A DNA stretch of 64,000 nucleotides from Brooklawnia cerclae. GTDB taxonomy: Bacteria > Actinomycetota > Actinomycetes > Propionibacteriales > Propionibacteriaceae. Each line of letters starts with the position of its first letter. Positions within the stretch are counted from its first letter, which is position 1. The stretch is taken from positions 2,418,001 through 2,482,000 of the forward strand of contig NZ_JAAMOZ010000001.1 in the NCBI RefSeq assembly GCF_011758645.1. Direction: 5' to 3'. Positions 43,763 to 52,971 of this stretch are shown in pieces. The notes beneath the pieces were generated by a model. That model did not search any database. It saw only the letters and a program-made list of their open reading frames with translations, and was not told the origin of the DNA. Position numbers and translations under genes: made by a program.

Positions 43763-44335
43763 TTAGGCCCCGGGGGCGGCGTTCCAGCGGACGATGGCCG
43801 GAGTCTCCTTCTCGTACCCCAGGATCGACACCGTCCCGGTCTGCAGCGGCAGCGACGCGCCCTTGGCGATGGGCAACCCGATCCAGCATGTCGCGAGGAC
43901 GCGCATCGCATGCCCATGGCCGAACGCGATCACCTTGCGATGGCCGGAGAACCTCGTCCGGTTCATCACGCGCGTCATCCGCGCGACCACATCGGTCTGT
44001 TGTTCCCCGCCGGGGACGAAATCCGTCCAGATTCGCCATCCGGGGACGAGCTGGCGGATCTCGGCGCTCGTCCGCCCCTCAAGATCGCCGTAGTCCCACT
44101 CGGCCAGGTCTTCGTCGATCTCGAAGCTGTCGAACCCGGCCAGCCGGGCGGTCTGCTGGGCCCGCGTGCGAGGCGAGCACAGGATGAGGTCGAAATCCGC
44201 CGGATCAAGCCATCCGTTCAGCCGGGACGCCTGCTCGCGCCCGGCCGAGGTGAGCTCCAACTCGGTCACCGAGGTGTGCTGACCGCTCTTGCTCCACTCC
44301 GTCTCGCCGTGCCGGACGATGTACAGGTCTGTCAT
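43763..44335 (-). CDS. Histidine phosphatase family protein
   Basis: A 190-residue phosphatase with the N-terminal LYIVRHGETEW, a second Arg in CSPRTRAQQTA, EWDYGDLEG with the catalytic acid, and AFGHGHAMRVLA. It is like the acid-phosphatase domain found with RNase H in mycobacteria and may act on sugar phosphates or alpha-ribazole phosphate. It lies upstream of the zinc-ribbon gene on the same strand, a pairing common in actinobacteria. A TAGGGT box seven bases before the ATG makes it another leaderless candidate. Confidence 0.88.
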   Translation of the reverse strand: MTDLYIVRHGETEWSKSGQHTSVTELELTSAGREQASRLNGWLDPADFDLILCSPRTRAQQTARLAGFDSFEIDEDLAEWDYGDLEGRTSAEIRQLVPGWRIWTDFVPGGEQQTDVVARMTRVMNRTRFSGHRKVIAFGHGHAMRVLATCWIGLPIAKGASLPLQTGTVSILGYEKETPAIVRWNAAPGA

Positions 44336-44423
44336 GGGCTAGACCCTAGCGTTTGCGGTGCGCCTAGGATCGAACCGTGATCCCGACGCGGGCGTCGGGT
44401 GTCGAGACTGAAGCGGAGGCGAC

Positions 44424-45887
44424 ATGGTGAGCGAGCGACGTTCGGCACTGCCGAATCGTCAGGTGCCATTCTCGGAGGAGTTCAAGCAGTTCATCTGCAA
44501 GGACTGGGCGCCCTACGACCCGGAACTGCCCACGGCTCTTCCCGGTGCGGTGGCCGCGGCGTCCCATCGCAGACGCCTCTCGCAGCGCTACCCGGGGCAA
44601 CGGCTGATCGTCCCGGCGGGTGGCCTGAAGGTGCGCAACAACGACTGCGACTTCCGATTCCGCCCCCACTCGGCGTTCACGTGGCTCACCGGCCTGGGCA
44701 CCGACCGTGAGCCGGACGCCGTGCTGGTGCTGGAGCCGGCCGCGGGCGGGCACGAGGCGACGCTCTACTTCCACCCGCGGGTGCCGCGCACCGATCCGGA
44801 GTTCTACGCCGACGCACGCTACGGCGAGATGTGGGTGGGCCAGCGCGAGTCGCTCGAGGAGATGTCGGCCCTCGGTCAGTTGCGCTGCGCCGACATCGCC
44901 GACCTCGAGCTCGAGATCCAGAAGATGGCCTCCCAGACCCCGATCCACATCCTGCGCGAGGCGAATCCGGCGCTGGCCGACCGGCTCGACAAATGGCGGG
45001 GACGCGACGACACCGGCGACGCCGAGTTCGCGACCACCTTGTCGGAGCTCCGGATGGTCAAGGACGACTTCGAGATCGATCAGCTGCGGCAGGCGTGTCT
45101 GGCCACCGCGGCGGGCTTCGAGGCCGTCGTCCGCGAGCTTCCCAACGCCGTCGCGTACGGACGCGGCGAACGCTGGGTCGAGGGCATCTTCGGGTTGCAC
45201 GCACGCCATCAGGGCAACGCGGTCGGTTACGACACCATCGCCGCGGCCGGCGACCACGCCAACACGCTGCACTGGATCCGCAACGACGGCGAGCTCCACG
45301 AGGGCGAGCTGATGCTGATGGACGCCGGCGTCGAGCTCGACAGCCTGTTCACGGCCGACGTCACCCGCACGCTGCCGGTCAGCGGCACCTTCACCCCTGC
45401 CCAGCGGAAGGTCTACGACGCCGTCCTGGAGGCCCAGCAGGCCGGCATCGAGGCGGCCGGGCCGGGCGTGCCGTTCAGGGCGGTCCACGACGCCGCCGTC
45501 GCCGTGGTCGCCCGACATCTCGAGGAGTGGGGGCTGCTCCCGGTGAGCGCCGAGCAGGCGCTCGATCCCGAGACCGGCGGCCAGTACCGCCGTTGGATGG
45601 TGCACGGGACGAGCCATCACCTCGGCCTCGACGTGCACGACTGCGCGCAGGCCCGCCGTGAGAACTATCGCGAGGGCATCCTGCAGCCCGGCATGGTCAT
45701 CACCGTCGAGCCGGGCATCTACCTCAAGTCGACAGACCTGCTCGTCCCGGACGAGTTGCGTGGCATCGGGGTGCGCATCGAGGACGACATCGTCATCACG
45801 GACGACGGCTGCGCGGTCCTGTCCGATCAGCTTCCGCGTTCGGCGGACGACGTGGAGGCATGGATGGCGGGGCTGCTGGGGCGCTGA
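44424..45887 (+). CDS. Xaa-Pro aminopeptidase (aminopeptidase P family)
   Basis: M24B metallopeptidase of 487 residues that removes N-terminal residues preceding proline. The N-terminal creatinase-like domain (about 1-230) is followed by a pita-bread domain with both metal Asp (MDAGVE, TADVTRT), HHLGLDVHD (His), TVEPGIY (Glu) and VRIEDD (Glu). ATG 44424 has CGGAGG four bases upstream. It is divergent from the phosphatase gene. Confidence 0.93.
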   Translation: MVSERRSALPNRQVPFSEEFKQFICKDWAPYDPELPTALPGAVAAASHRRRLSQRYPGQRLIVPAGGLKVRNNDCDFRFRPHSAFTWLTGLGTDREPDAVLVLEPAAGGHEATLYFHPRVPRTDPEFYADARYGEMWVGQRESLEEMSALGQLRCADIADLELEIQKMASQTPIHILREANPALADRLDKWRGRDDTGDAEFATTLSELRMVKDDFEIDQLRQACLATAAGFEAVVRELPNAVAYGRGERWVEGIFGLHARHQGNAVGYDTIAAAGDHANTLHWIRNDGELHEGELMLMDAGVELDSLFTADVTRTLPVSGTFTPAQRKVYDAVLEAQQAGIEAAGPGVPFRAVHDAAVAVVARHLEEWGLLPVSAEQALDPETGGQYRRWMVHGTSHHLGLDVHDCAQARRENYREGILQPGMVITVEPGIYLKSTDLLVPDELRGIGVRIEDDIVITDDGCAVLSDQLPRSADDVEAWMAGLLGR

Positions 45888-45897
45888 GCCGACGGAA

Positions 45898-45915
45898 CGT
45901 CCGCCCCGGCGGACG
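45898..45915. terminator. Short hairpin between convergent genes
   Basis: CGTCCGCC, a two-base CC loop, then GGCGGACG, 11 bases after the aminopeptidase stop and 42 bases before the end of the convergent stress-protein gene. Confidence 0.5.
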
Positions 45916-45956
45916 GCCCTCGGCTCTCTCCTTCGCGGAGGGGCTGGGGGCCCGGC

Positions 45957-46976
45957 TCAGGCCTGGCCGGTCCCCTGCTGGCCGGCCGACTCGTCCCGGG
46001 GACGATCCTCACCGCTGGAGGCGGGGGTGTCGTCCTCCTCGTCCGGCGTCTCATCGTGTCCACGCAGGCTCTCCGGCAGATCGCCGATGCCCTGGGAACC
46101 CTGCGCGTTCCAGTACTGGCCGTAGGGCAGTTCCGCCGCATTCGGACGAGCGGAGTCCTGGCCCGTCGCCGGAGCGGACGGTTCCGGCGGAGCCGGTTGG
46201 GCTCCGGCGGGCTGCGGTGCGGCGGTCTGGGCGCCGGGCACCGGGGCCGACTGTGCCGGCGCACCCCACTGCCCCCACCCCGACACCGATCCGGTCTGGG
46301 CGCCCACGACCGGCTGCTGGGGCGCGGTTCCCCACGCCCCGACTCCGGATGCCGGATCGCTCGGCCGCTGGCCGAAGGGTGGCGGCAGGGTACCGAGATC
46401 GACCGGAGCCGCCTGCGCGGTCTGGGCCGTCGGCTGCGGGGCGGGTTGTGCCTGCGGGGACGACGAGACCTCCCGCGTCCGGCGGGCCTGGCCACCACTG
46501 AGCAGATGCCGTGCGCGGTCGGCGAAGTCCGACTCGGCCAGCACCTCGTAATGCGTGGCGATGATGCCGGTCATCGAGGTGTAGTCGCGGGCTCCGCCGC
46601 GCATGCGGTACTGGATCGCCGACATGCCCATACCGACCAGACCAAAGCCGACAAGGGCGATGATCAGGGCGTTGACGAGGCTCATCGAGGGGTTGAGCAT
46701 CCACATGATGATCGCGAACATGCCCGCCCACATGATGCCGTTGAGGAATCCCGCGAGCAGGATGCGTCCCCATGTCATGCGACCGGTGACCTTCTCGAAG
46801 CTCTTCAGGTCGGTGCCGACGATGGCCAGGTTGGCCACAGGGAACTGCCGGTCGGCCAGGTAGTCGACCGCACGCTGGGCGTCCGCGTACTCGTCGTAGA
46901 TGGCGACCGACATCGGGCGCCTCAGCTTGAGCACATCGCTCGCGGAAGGAAGAGATGATGCCTGATTCATCGACAT
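45957..46976 (-). CDS. General stress protein-like membrane protein (YflT domain)
   Basis: A 339-residue protein whose first 100 residues resemble the YflT/general stress 17M domain (SVAIYDEYADAQRAVDYLADRQFP, NLAIVGTDLKSFEKVTG). Two transmembrane helices follow, then a long Pro/Gln/Ala-rich disordered tail ending in acidic residues. The tail looks low-complexity and likely varies between strains. ATG 46976 has GGAGG seven bases upstream. Role unknown. Confidence 0.78.
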   Translation of the reverse strand: MSMNQASSLPSASDVLKLRRPMSVAIYDEYADAQRAVDYLADRQFPVANLAIVGTDLKSFEKVTGRMTWGRILLAGFLNGIMWAGMFAIIMWMLNPSMSLVNALIIALVGFGLVGMGMSAIQYRMRGGARDYTSMTGIIATHYEVLAESDFADRARHLLSGGQARRTREVSSSPQAQPAPQPTAQTAQAAPVDLGTLPPPFGQRPSDPASGVGAWGTAPQQPVVGAQTGSVSGWGQWGAPAQSAPVPGAQTAAPQPAGAQPAPPEPSAPATGQDSARPNAAELPYGQYWNAQGSQGIGDLPESLRGHDETPDEEDDTPASSGEDRPRDESAGQQGTGQA

Positions 46977-47079
46977 GGGCGGACCTCCGTGTTCTTATCC
47001 AGCCTACGCGGCGGGTTCGGACCCCCGTGGAGTCCGTAGATGTGGAATCTCTGTGCGTTGCGCGAACGCGGCCCGGTCG

Positions 47080-48012
47080 TCAGTCCCTGCCGCCCTTCGC
47101 CAGGATGGCGCGAGCGAGCCTGACGCCCGCCTCGTCGACCATCTCGTCGTCCACGACGATCGCACCCACCGCCCCACCGGCGACGTCGGTGGCCCGTGCA
47201 TAGGCCTCGATGATGCGCCGGGCGCGGACCACCTGGGCCTCGTCCGGCGTGAAGATCTCGTTGCCCGCGGCCACCTGGTCGGGATGCAACACCCACTTGC
47301 CGTCGTAGCCGAGCGCCGCAGCCCGGGCGGCCGACGTACGGAACCCCTCGGCGTCGCGAATCGACACGTACGGCCCGTCGATGGCCTGCAGGCCGCAGGC
47401 CCGCGCGGCCACGAGGATCCGCGACAGCACGTAGTGGAAGGCATCGGCGTCGTACCCGTCGAGCCGGCTGCCCACCGACAGGCCCCGCATGCCCATGGAC
47501 GCCATGAAATCGCCGGGGCCGAACACCAGCGATTCGAGACGCGGGCTCGACGCGGCGATCGCGTCCGCCTCCCGCAGGCCCAGCGCGTCCTCGATCTGCA
47601 CCTCGATGCCGATGTCACCCACCGGCAGGCCCGCGGAGGCCTCAGCCTGCCCGAGCACGAGGTCGAGCGCGACCACCTGGGCAGCCGACTGCACCTTGGG
47701 CAGCACGATCGCGTCGATGTGCCGGCCCGCGCCCGCGACGACCTCGAGCACGTCGGCCGTCGTCCACGGCGTGCCCCAGTCGTTGACGCGGACGGTCAGG
47801 GTCGGGCATCGCCAGCCGCCCGCGTTGAGCTCACGGATGATCCGGGCCCGCGCCTCCTGCTTGGCGGCCGGCGCCACGGCGTCCTCCAGGTCGAGGAACA
47901 GCGCGTCGACGTCGAGCCCCCGGGACTTCGCGATGAACCTGTCGGAGCTGCCGGGCACCGCGAGGACGGTGCGCCTGGCACGGAACTGACGAGGCGATCG
48001 TTGGCTTGTCAC
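47080..48012 (-). CDS. HpcH/HpaI aldolase family, CitE-like lyase
   Basis: TIM-barrel CoA-lyase of 310 residues, resembling free-standing CitE (malyl-CoA or citramalyl-CoA lyase type). It has VPGSSDRFI with the substrate Arg, ALFLDLEDAVAP with a metal Glu, VRVND, IEVQIEDALGL with the second acidic metal ligand, and GKWVLHPDQV. With no citrate lyase partners present, cleavage of a malyl-type CoA ester is more likely than citrate lyase. A TAGACT box six bases before GTG 48012 indicates a leaderless transcript. Confidence 0.85.
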   Translation of the reverse strand: MTSQRSPRQFRARRTVLAVPGSSDRFIAKSRGLDVDALFLDLEDAVAPAAKQEARARIIRELNAGGWRCPTLTVRVNDWGTPWTTADVLEVVAGAGRHIDAIVLPKVQSAAQVVALDLVLGQAEASAGLPVGDIGIEVQIEDALGLREADAIAASSPRLESLVFGPGDFMASMGMRGLSVGSRLDGYDADAFHYVLSRILVAARACGLQAIDGPYVSIRDAEGFRTSAARAAALGYDGKWVLHPDQVAAGNEIFTPDEAQVVRARRIIEAYARATDVAGGAVGAIVVDDEMVDEAGVRLARAILAKGGRD

Positions 48013-48110
48013 CCGATCAGTCTAGGGGCGCCGGGGCAACCGGCGTCCGACCGGGGCGCGCAGGGCGTCGGCCGAAGCCCATCGCGGGCGCGCGTCGCTA
48101 GGCTTGCCTC

Positions 48111-49388
48111 GTGAACAGCGCGTCTTCGGTCTTCATCAGCCGGCTGCAGGGAATGCAGGTCATGGATGCCGCTGGCGACCCCGTCGGCAAGGTGCGCGAC
48201 GTGGTCGTACAGCCCAGGCTGGGGGCCCGGCCACGAGTGCGGGGACTGACCATCGAACTGTTCGCGCAACGCCGGATCTTCGTCCCCATGCTCCGGGTGC
48301 ATGCCATCGACGCCGCGCAGGTGACCATCACCGGCCAGGTCGACACGCGCCGGTTCCAGCGTCGCTCCAGCGAGGTGCTGGTGATCGACGACCTGTTCGA
48401 CCGCGAGGTGGTGCGCAGCGGCAAGAAGTCGACGATCTTCGACGTGTCCATCCACCAGGTGCGCAACCGCGAGTGGGAGCTCCACGAGGTGGCTCTGCGT
48501 GAGGTGCCGACCGGACGGCGCCTGCGCATCGGCGCCAAGGGGCCGATGGTGATCGTCGGCTGGGCAGAGGTCGGCGACCTGGTGCAGGGCGCCGAGCAGG
48601 CCAACGACACCAAGCTCGCCCAACTCGTCGACATGAAGCCCGCCGACGTCGCCCGCGAGCTCCACGACATGGAGCCCGAGCGCCGCGCCGAGGTGGCCAG
48701 TGCCCTGGACGACCAGCAGCTGGCCGACGCCTTCCAGGAGCTGCCCGAGGACGAGCAGGTCAACCTGTTGCGGGCTCTCGAAGTGGAACGCGCCGCCGAC
48801 GTGCTCGACGAGATGGACCCGGACGACGCCGCCGACCTCATCCACGACCTGCCCGACGAGCTGGCCGAGGAACTCCTCAGCCGCATGGAGCCCGAGGAGG
48901 CCGCCGACGTCCGCAATCTTCTGATGTACGAGGAGCTGACCGCGGGCGGCATGATGACTCCCGAGCCGGTGGTCACCGGCGCCGACGCCACGGTGGCCGA
49001 CGCCCTGTCGCGGCTCCGCAACCCGGAACTGACACCGGCACTGGCGTCCATGGTGTTCATCACCCGCCCGCCCCACGACACGCCTTCGGGCCGATATATC
49101 GGCGCCGTCCACGTCCAGCGTCTCTTGAGAGAGCCGCCCAGCCTGCTGCTGGGCTCCCTCGTCGACGCCGACCTGGAGCCGCTGCCCCCCGACGCCGATC
49201 TGTACCGGGTGAGTCGCTTCTTCGCCACGTACAACCTCGTCATCGCGCCGGTGGTGAACCCTCAGGGCCAGCTGGTGGGTGCCGTGACGGTGGACGATGT
49301 GCTCGACCACATGTTGCCCCCCGACTGGCGCGGTGAACAGATGGACGGGCAGGACGGCGCCATGGCCGGGGAGGTGAACGGTGGCTGA
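48111..49388 (+). CDS. MgtE N-domain / CBS-pair protein without a transport domain
   Basis: A 425-residue cytoplasmic protein. It has an N-terminal PRC-barrel-like stretch (about 5-150), an MgtE intracellular N domain of acidic helical repeats (about 190-290: ELPEDEQVNLLRALEVE, MDPDDAADLIHDL) and two CBS motifs (about 290-410). It lacks the membrane channel of MgtE, as in the actinobacterial homologues next to DUF1003 proteins. It may sense magnesium or nucleotides. A TAGGCT box six bases before GTG 48111 implies no leader. It overlaps the next gene by eight bases. Confidence 0.85.
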   Translation: MNSASSVFISRLQGMQVMDAAGDPVGKVRDVVVQPRLGARPRVRGLTIELFAQRRIFVPMLRVHAIDAAQVTITGQVDTRRFQRRSSEVLVIDDLFDREVVRSGKKSTIFDVSIHQVRNREWELHEVALREVPTGRRLRIGAKGPMVIVGWAEVGDLVQGAEQANDTKLAQLVDMKPADVARELHDMEPERRAEVASALDDQQLADAFQELPEDEQVNLLRALEVERAADVLDEMDPDDAADLIHDLPDELAEELLSRMEPEEAADVRNLLMYEELTAGGMMTPEPVVTGADATVADALSRLRNPELTPALASMVFITRPPHDTPSGRYIGAVHVQRLLREPPSLLLGSLVDADLEPLPPDADLYRVSRFFATYNLVIAPVVNPQGQLVGAVTVDDVLDHMLPPDWRGEQMDGQDGAMAGEVNGG

Positions 49389-49905
49389 CGACAAGTGGGC
49401 GGACGACGACCGCCTGAGCACGCCCGGGCCCCGCTCGGGCTTCCAGTGGCCGCGCCGGATGCGATTCGATCAGGAGTCGTTCGGACGCTTCGCCGAGTGG
49501 ATCGCCCGCTACATGGGCAGCCCGGCGTTCATCATGTGGATGACGGTGTTCATCGCCGCCTGGATCGTGTTCAACGCCGTCGCCCCGGCCTCGATCCGGT
49601 TCGACGAGAACCCGTTCATCCTCCTGACCCTCATGCTGTCGATCGAGGCGGCCTACTCGGCTCCGCTGATCCTGCTCGCGCAGAACCGGCAGGAGGACCG
49701 CGACCGGATGAGCCTGGACGAGGACCGGCGCATCTCGGCCCAGAGCCGGGCAGACATGGACTACCTCGCGCGCGAGATCGCGTCCCTGCGCAGCGGTGTC
49801 GGCGAGCTCGCGACGCGCGACTTCATCCGATCCGAGATCCGTGACCAACTGCGCGACCTGCTGGAGGAGCTGGAACGGGCCGACGAGCCGCCGGACGAGC
49901 ACTAG
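49381..49905 (+). CDS. DUF1003 membrane protein
   Basis: A 174-residue protein with two transmembrane helices (about 55-75 and 82-102) and the DUF1003 look: FGRFAEWIARYMGSPAFI, then PFILLTLMLSIEAAYSAPLILLAQNRQ. A charged helical tail follows. GTG 49381 overlaps the end of the MgtE-N/CBS gene, suggesting a shared complex. Function unknown. Confidence 0.85.
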   Translation: MADDKWADDDRLSTPGPRSGFQWPRRMRFDQESFGRFAEWIARYMGSPAFIMWMTVFIAAWIVFNAVAPASIRFDENPFILLTLMLSIEAAYSAPLILLAQNRQEDRDRMSLDEDRRISAQSRADMDYLAREIASLRSGVGELATRDFIRSEIRDQLRDLLEELERADEPPDEH

Positions 49906-50009
49906 CTCGCCCGACCCCGGACGGAGCGTCACGCCGGGTCCGGAACACGACGTGACGCCGATGGGCAACAACTTGAAATCGGCGCCCGGGTTGGCGTAGT
50001 CATGTGGGC

Positions 50010-51194
50010 GTGACCCACGAACACCCGCTGCGCCCCGCCGTGATGGCCGCGCTCGAGACCGTCATCGATCCCGAGATCCGCCGTCCCATCACCGACCTGG
50101 GCATGGTCGACGAACTGGAGATCGACGGCGAGGGTGTCGTCCACCTGTCCGTGCTGCTGACCGTGTCGGGGTGCCCGCTGCGCAGCACGATCGAACGTGA
50201 CGTACAGACGGCGTTGGCGAAGGTCGATGGCGTTGCCGGGGTGCAGTTGCAGATCGGGTCGATGAACGCCGAACAGCGCGCACAGCTCACCGCCAAACTG
50301 CGCGGCGGGCACCCCGAGCCCGTGATCGCGTTCGCGCAGCCCGGCAGCCTGACGAAGGTCATCGCCATCGCGTCCGGCAAGGGCGGGGTCGGGAAGAGTT
50401 CGGTCACCGTCAACCTCGCCCTCGCCCTCGCCCGGCTCGGGCACTCGGTGGGTCTGCTGGACGCGGACATCTACGGCCATTCGGTGCCCGACCTGCTCGG
50501 TCTGTCCGAGGACGCGCGCCCGACCGTCGTCGACTCGATGATCCTGCCCGTGCCGGTGGAGTTCGTGTCGGCCGACGGCAAGACCGCGGTGCTCAAGGTC
50601 ATCAGCATGGGCATGCTGAAGGAGTCCCGCGACCAGGTGATCGCCTGGCGTGGCCCGATCCTCGACCGCGCTCTCACCCAACTGCTCAGCGACGTGTTCT
50701 GGGGAGACCTGGACTTCTTCCTTATCGACCTGCCCCCGGGCACGGGTGACGTCGCCCTGTCCATCGGCCAGAAGCTCCCGGGCAGCGACATGATCGTCGT
50801 CACCACCCCGCAGCCCAGCGTCGCCGTGGTCTCGGAGCGGGCCGGGACGATGGGCTCGATGGTGCACCAGAACGTCATCGGCGTCGTCGAGAACATGAGC
50901 TGGTACGAGACGACCTGCCCCCACTGCGGCAAGCAGCATCGCATCGAGTTGTTCGGGGCCGGTGGCGGCCAGCAGACCGCGGACGCGCTCACCGACCGCC
51001 TCGCCCGTGAGGTGCCGCTGCTCGCGCAGATCCCGATGGACACCGCCATGGGCGCCGACACCGAACATCAGGCCCCGATAGTCGTCGCCTTCCCCGACCT
51101 GCCCGCCGCGCAGGCGATCGGCTCGCTGGCCGAGCGGATCGCCGCCGCCCGTCCCTCACTGGTGGGTCGCCCGCTCAACCTGATGACCTCCTGA
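50010..51194 (+). CDS. mrp: Mrp/NBP35-family iron-sulfur carrier ATPase
   Basis: A 394-residue protein with an N-terminal MIP18/DUF59 domain (about 1-95) and a P-loop ATPase (ASGKGGVGKSS near residues 120-130) carrying the CPHC iron-sulfur motif. It loads Fe-S clusters onto apoproteins. A promoter TTGAAA (49973-49978), 18 bases, TAGTCA (49997-50002) predicts a start point near 50009, so I take the leaderless GTG 50010 over GTG 50004. Confidence 0.93.
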   Translation: MTHEHPLRPAVMAALETVIDPEIRRPITDLGMVDELEIDGEGVVHLSVLLTVSGCPLRSTIERDVQTALAKVDGVAGVQLQIGSMNAEQRAQLTAKLRGGHPEPVIAFAQPGSLTKVIAIASGKGGVGKSSVTVNLALALARLGHSVGLLDADIYGHSVPDLLGLSEDARPTVVDSMILPVPVEFVSADGKTAVLKVISMGMLKESRDQVIAWRGPILDRALTQLLSDVFWGDLDFFLIDLPPGTGDVALSIGQKLPGSDMIVVTTPQPSVAVVSERAGTMGSMVHQNVIGVVENMSWYETTCPHCGKQHRIELFGAGGGQQTADALTDRLAREVPLLAQIPMDTAMGADTEHQAPIVVAFPDLPAAQAIGSLAERIAAARPSLVGRPLNLMTS

Positions 51195-51210
51195 TGCCGC
51201 CCACCACGAC

Positions 51211-51457
51211 CCCTGAGCCTGTCGAAGGGACGATCCCTGAGCCTGCTCCACACGACCCCTGAGCCTGTCGAAGGGACGACCCCTGAGCCTGTCGAAGGGA
51301 TCACCACCCACCCCCACACGATCCCTGAGCCTGTCGAAGGGGTCGCCACCTCCCCCGCATCCGTCGTTTCGACAAGCTCAACGACCCACGGCCAGAGCGG
51401 GAAGCCCGATCCGGACGACAACCCGCCGGGCATCCGTCGCTTTTCGACAAGCTCAAC
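51211..51457. repeat. REP-like array 3, mixed orientation
   Basis: Four full and one partial copy of CCCTGAGCCTGTCGAAGGG, then two reverse copies (TTTCGACAAGCTCAACG). The array fills most of the 333-base gap between mrp and the AAA ATPase gene. I see no gene in the gap. Confidence 0.85.
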
Positions 51458-51527
51458 GGCCCACGGCCGGCACAACTCGACCAGCGTCTCGGGCCGGACG
51501 ACCGGATGCTGATGCGAGAATGTCGCC

Positions 51528-52664
51528 ATGACCGCCTCCGACCTGGCCCGGCTGGAATCAGCGAAGGCGTTGCGGCCGCGTCCGGCGACCCCCGCGCTCC
51601 TCGGCTTCTACCACGTGACTTTCGACGCGCTCACGGGAAAGCGCGGCGTCGAGGCCCGGCTCCGCCGTGATCTGCTGCGGCAACGGCAGGTGGCGCTGGT
51701 CGGGGCGATGGGGTCGGGGAAGACCAGCGTCATCGAGTACGTGCTCGGCCCCGAGGGCGAGGGGTCGGCCAACGAGAACTCCCGCGTCTTCCTGCCGATC
51801 GTCTTCCCCGTCCGTGACGAACGCATGGCGTTGCTCACCGACCCGGGCGAGTTCGTCGAGCAGCTCGGTGATGTCATCCGGGACGCGGCCCAGCGCAACT
51901 TCGCGGGCGACCGCACGTTCACCCGTCCCAAGCCGCGGACGCGGAGCCGTTCGTCCCGCAAGACGATCGTGGCACCCTCGGTGATCGACCCGACGACCGG
52001 GCTCCAGCTACGGCTGGAACTTGCCCGCGAGGTCGTCGACGCGCTGTCCGGCGATCGTCCGTCGAGCCGCGACCGGCTCGCGGAGCTTCGGGGCGTGCTG
52101 CAACTCGTCCGCGATCGCGGGCTCGAACCGGTGCTCGTGTTCGACGACCTCGACCAGTGGCTGGGCAGCGGTGGCGAGGCCCGGGACGCCCGGACGCGGT
52201 TCTGGCGCCAGGTGCCGCGCATTCTCGCCGAATCGCTGTCGGTCGCCGCCGTTCTCGCCGTCCAGCCCGATGCCCTGGACGAGACGTTCGAACCAGCCCG
52301 CGACGTCGTGCGGCCCATCGTCCTGCCACGTGTCCCGGATGCCTCCGGGCTCGGACGCGTCCTCGACCGGCGGATCGGGTTCGAGCTGAGCCCGGGCCAC
52401 GATCGCACCACCGTGGTGACCGCGGACGCGCTACAGGAACTCTTCGAGTACTACCGTCAGGGTTCGGGCAGCATCCGCCTCGACGTGCTGCGACCGCTCG
52501 AACTCGCCCTGGACGCGGCCCTCGACGCCGGGGACACGGGGCCGGTCACGGCCGCGGGACTGCGTGACGTGCTGGGGCTCAGCCCAGGCCGCGCAGCACC
52601 GCCACCGCGTCTTCCCGCTGGTCCCAGCCGACGAGCAGGTGATCATGGAACGCCCCCGCGATGA
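51528..52664 (+). CDS. Orphan AAA-type ATPase, function unknown
   Basis: A 378-residue P-loop ATPase with Walker A GAMGSGKTS (about residues 60-68), Walker B VLVFDDLDQWL (about 204-214) and a middle basic stretch (RPKPRTRSRSSRK). The C-terminal part resembles an ORC/Cdc6- or KAP-like lid. No partner gene is evident. Its last 29 codons overlap the convergent ACT-domain gene, and the Pro/Arg-rich tail there looks like read-through of antisense sequence. It is preceded by REP array 3. Compared with the conserved mrp-tatB block this is probably an inserted gene. Confidence 0.75.
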   Translation: MTASDLARLESAKALRPRPATPALLGFYHVTFDALTGKRGVEARLRRDLLRQRQVALVGAMGSGKTSVIEYVLGPEGEGSANENSRVFLPIVFPVRDERMALLTDPGEFVEQLGDVIRDAAQRNFAGDRTFTRPKPRTRSRSSRKTIVAPSVIDPTTGLQLRLELAREVVDALSGDRPSSRDRLAELRGVLQLVRDRGLEPVLVFDDLDQWLGSGGEARDARTRFWRQVPRILAESLSVAAVLAVQPDALDETFEPARDVVRPIVLPRVPDASGLGRVLDRRIGFELSPGHDRTTVVTADALQELFEYYRQGSGSIRLDVLRPLELALDAALDAGDTGPVTAAGLRDVLGLSPGRAAPPPRLPAGPSRRAGDHGTPPR

Positions 52665-52971
52665 CGTTGCAACTGATGCCCGCCTCTGCCAGGGCCGTGG
52701 CGACGGCCGCGGTCAGCCCGACCGCCTCGAGTGCGGAATGCACCTGAAGGGTGATGAGCGCGGCCACGTAGTCGTGGGCGAAGCCGAGGGCATCCGCCTC
52801 GTCCCTGGTCAGCACGAGTGTCAGCCCCTCGGGCTCGCGAACCGTCGCGAACGGTAGGCATCCGCTCGGCACATCGTCCGTCACGGCGTACACCATCGGA
52901 TCGGGTGACAGCACGGGGGTCATGTCGCGCAGCAGGACGCCCAGGTCGGTGATTCCGCGTGTGTCGCTCAT
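52579..52971 (-). CDS. ACT-domain protein
   Basis: A 130-residue cytoplasmic protein with a two-part ACT-like fold: strand-helix blocks at about 45-85 (LTLVLTRDEADALGF) and 75-128 (LQVHSALEAVGLTAAVATALAEAGISCNVIAG). Members bind amino acids or act as small regulators; the ligand is unknown. Its ATG overlaps the tatB stop (ATGA), so the two are cotranslated. Its 3' end overlaps the convergent ATPase gene by 86 bases. Confidence 0.82.
   Translation of the reverse strand: MSDTRGITDLGVLLRDMTPVLSPDPMVYAVTDDVPSGCLPFATVREPEGLTLVLTRDEADALGFAHDYVAALITLQVHSALEAVGLTAAVATALAEAGISCNVIAGAFHDHLLVGWDQREDAVAVLRGLG

Noticed and set aside
47080-48012. Calling the CitE-like gene a citrate lyase subunit.
   Set aside because: No alpha or gamma citrate lyase subunit is nearby, and stand-alone CitE-like proteins act on other CoA esters.
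49913-49943. A terminator after the DUF1003 gene.
   Set aside because: Two alternative short stems (CCGGAC/GTCCGG and GACCC/GGGTC) compete and neither is strong enough to list.
51211-51457. A second CRISPR-like repeat array.
   Set aside because: Units occur in both orientations and at irregular distances, which fits REP elements and not CRISPR.
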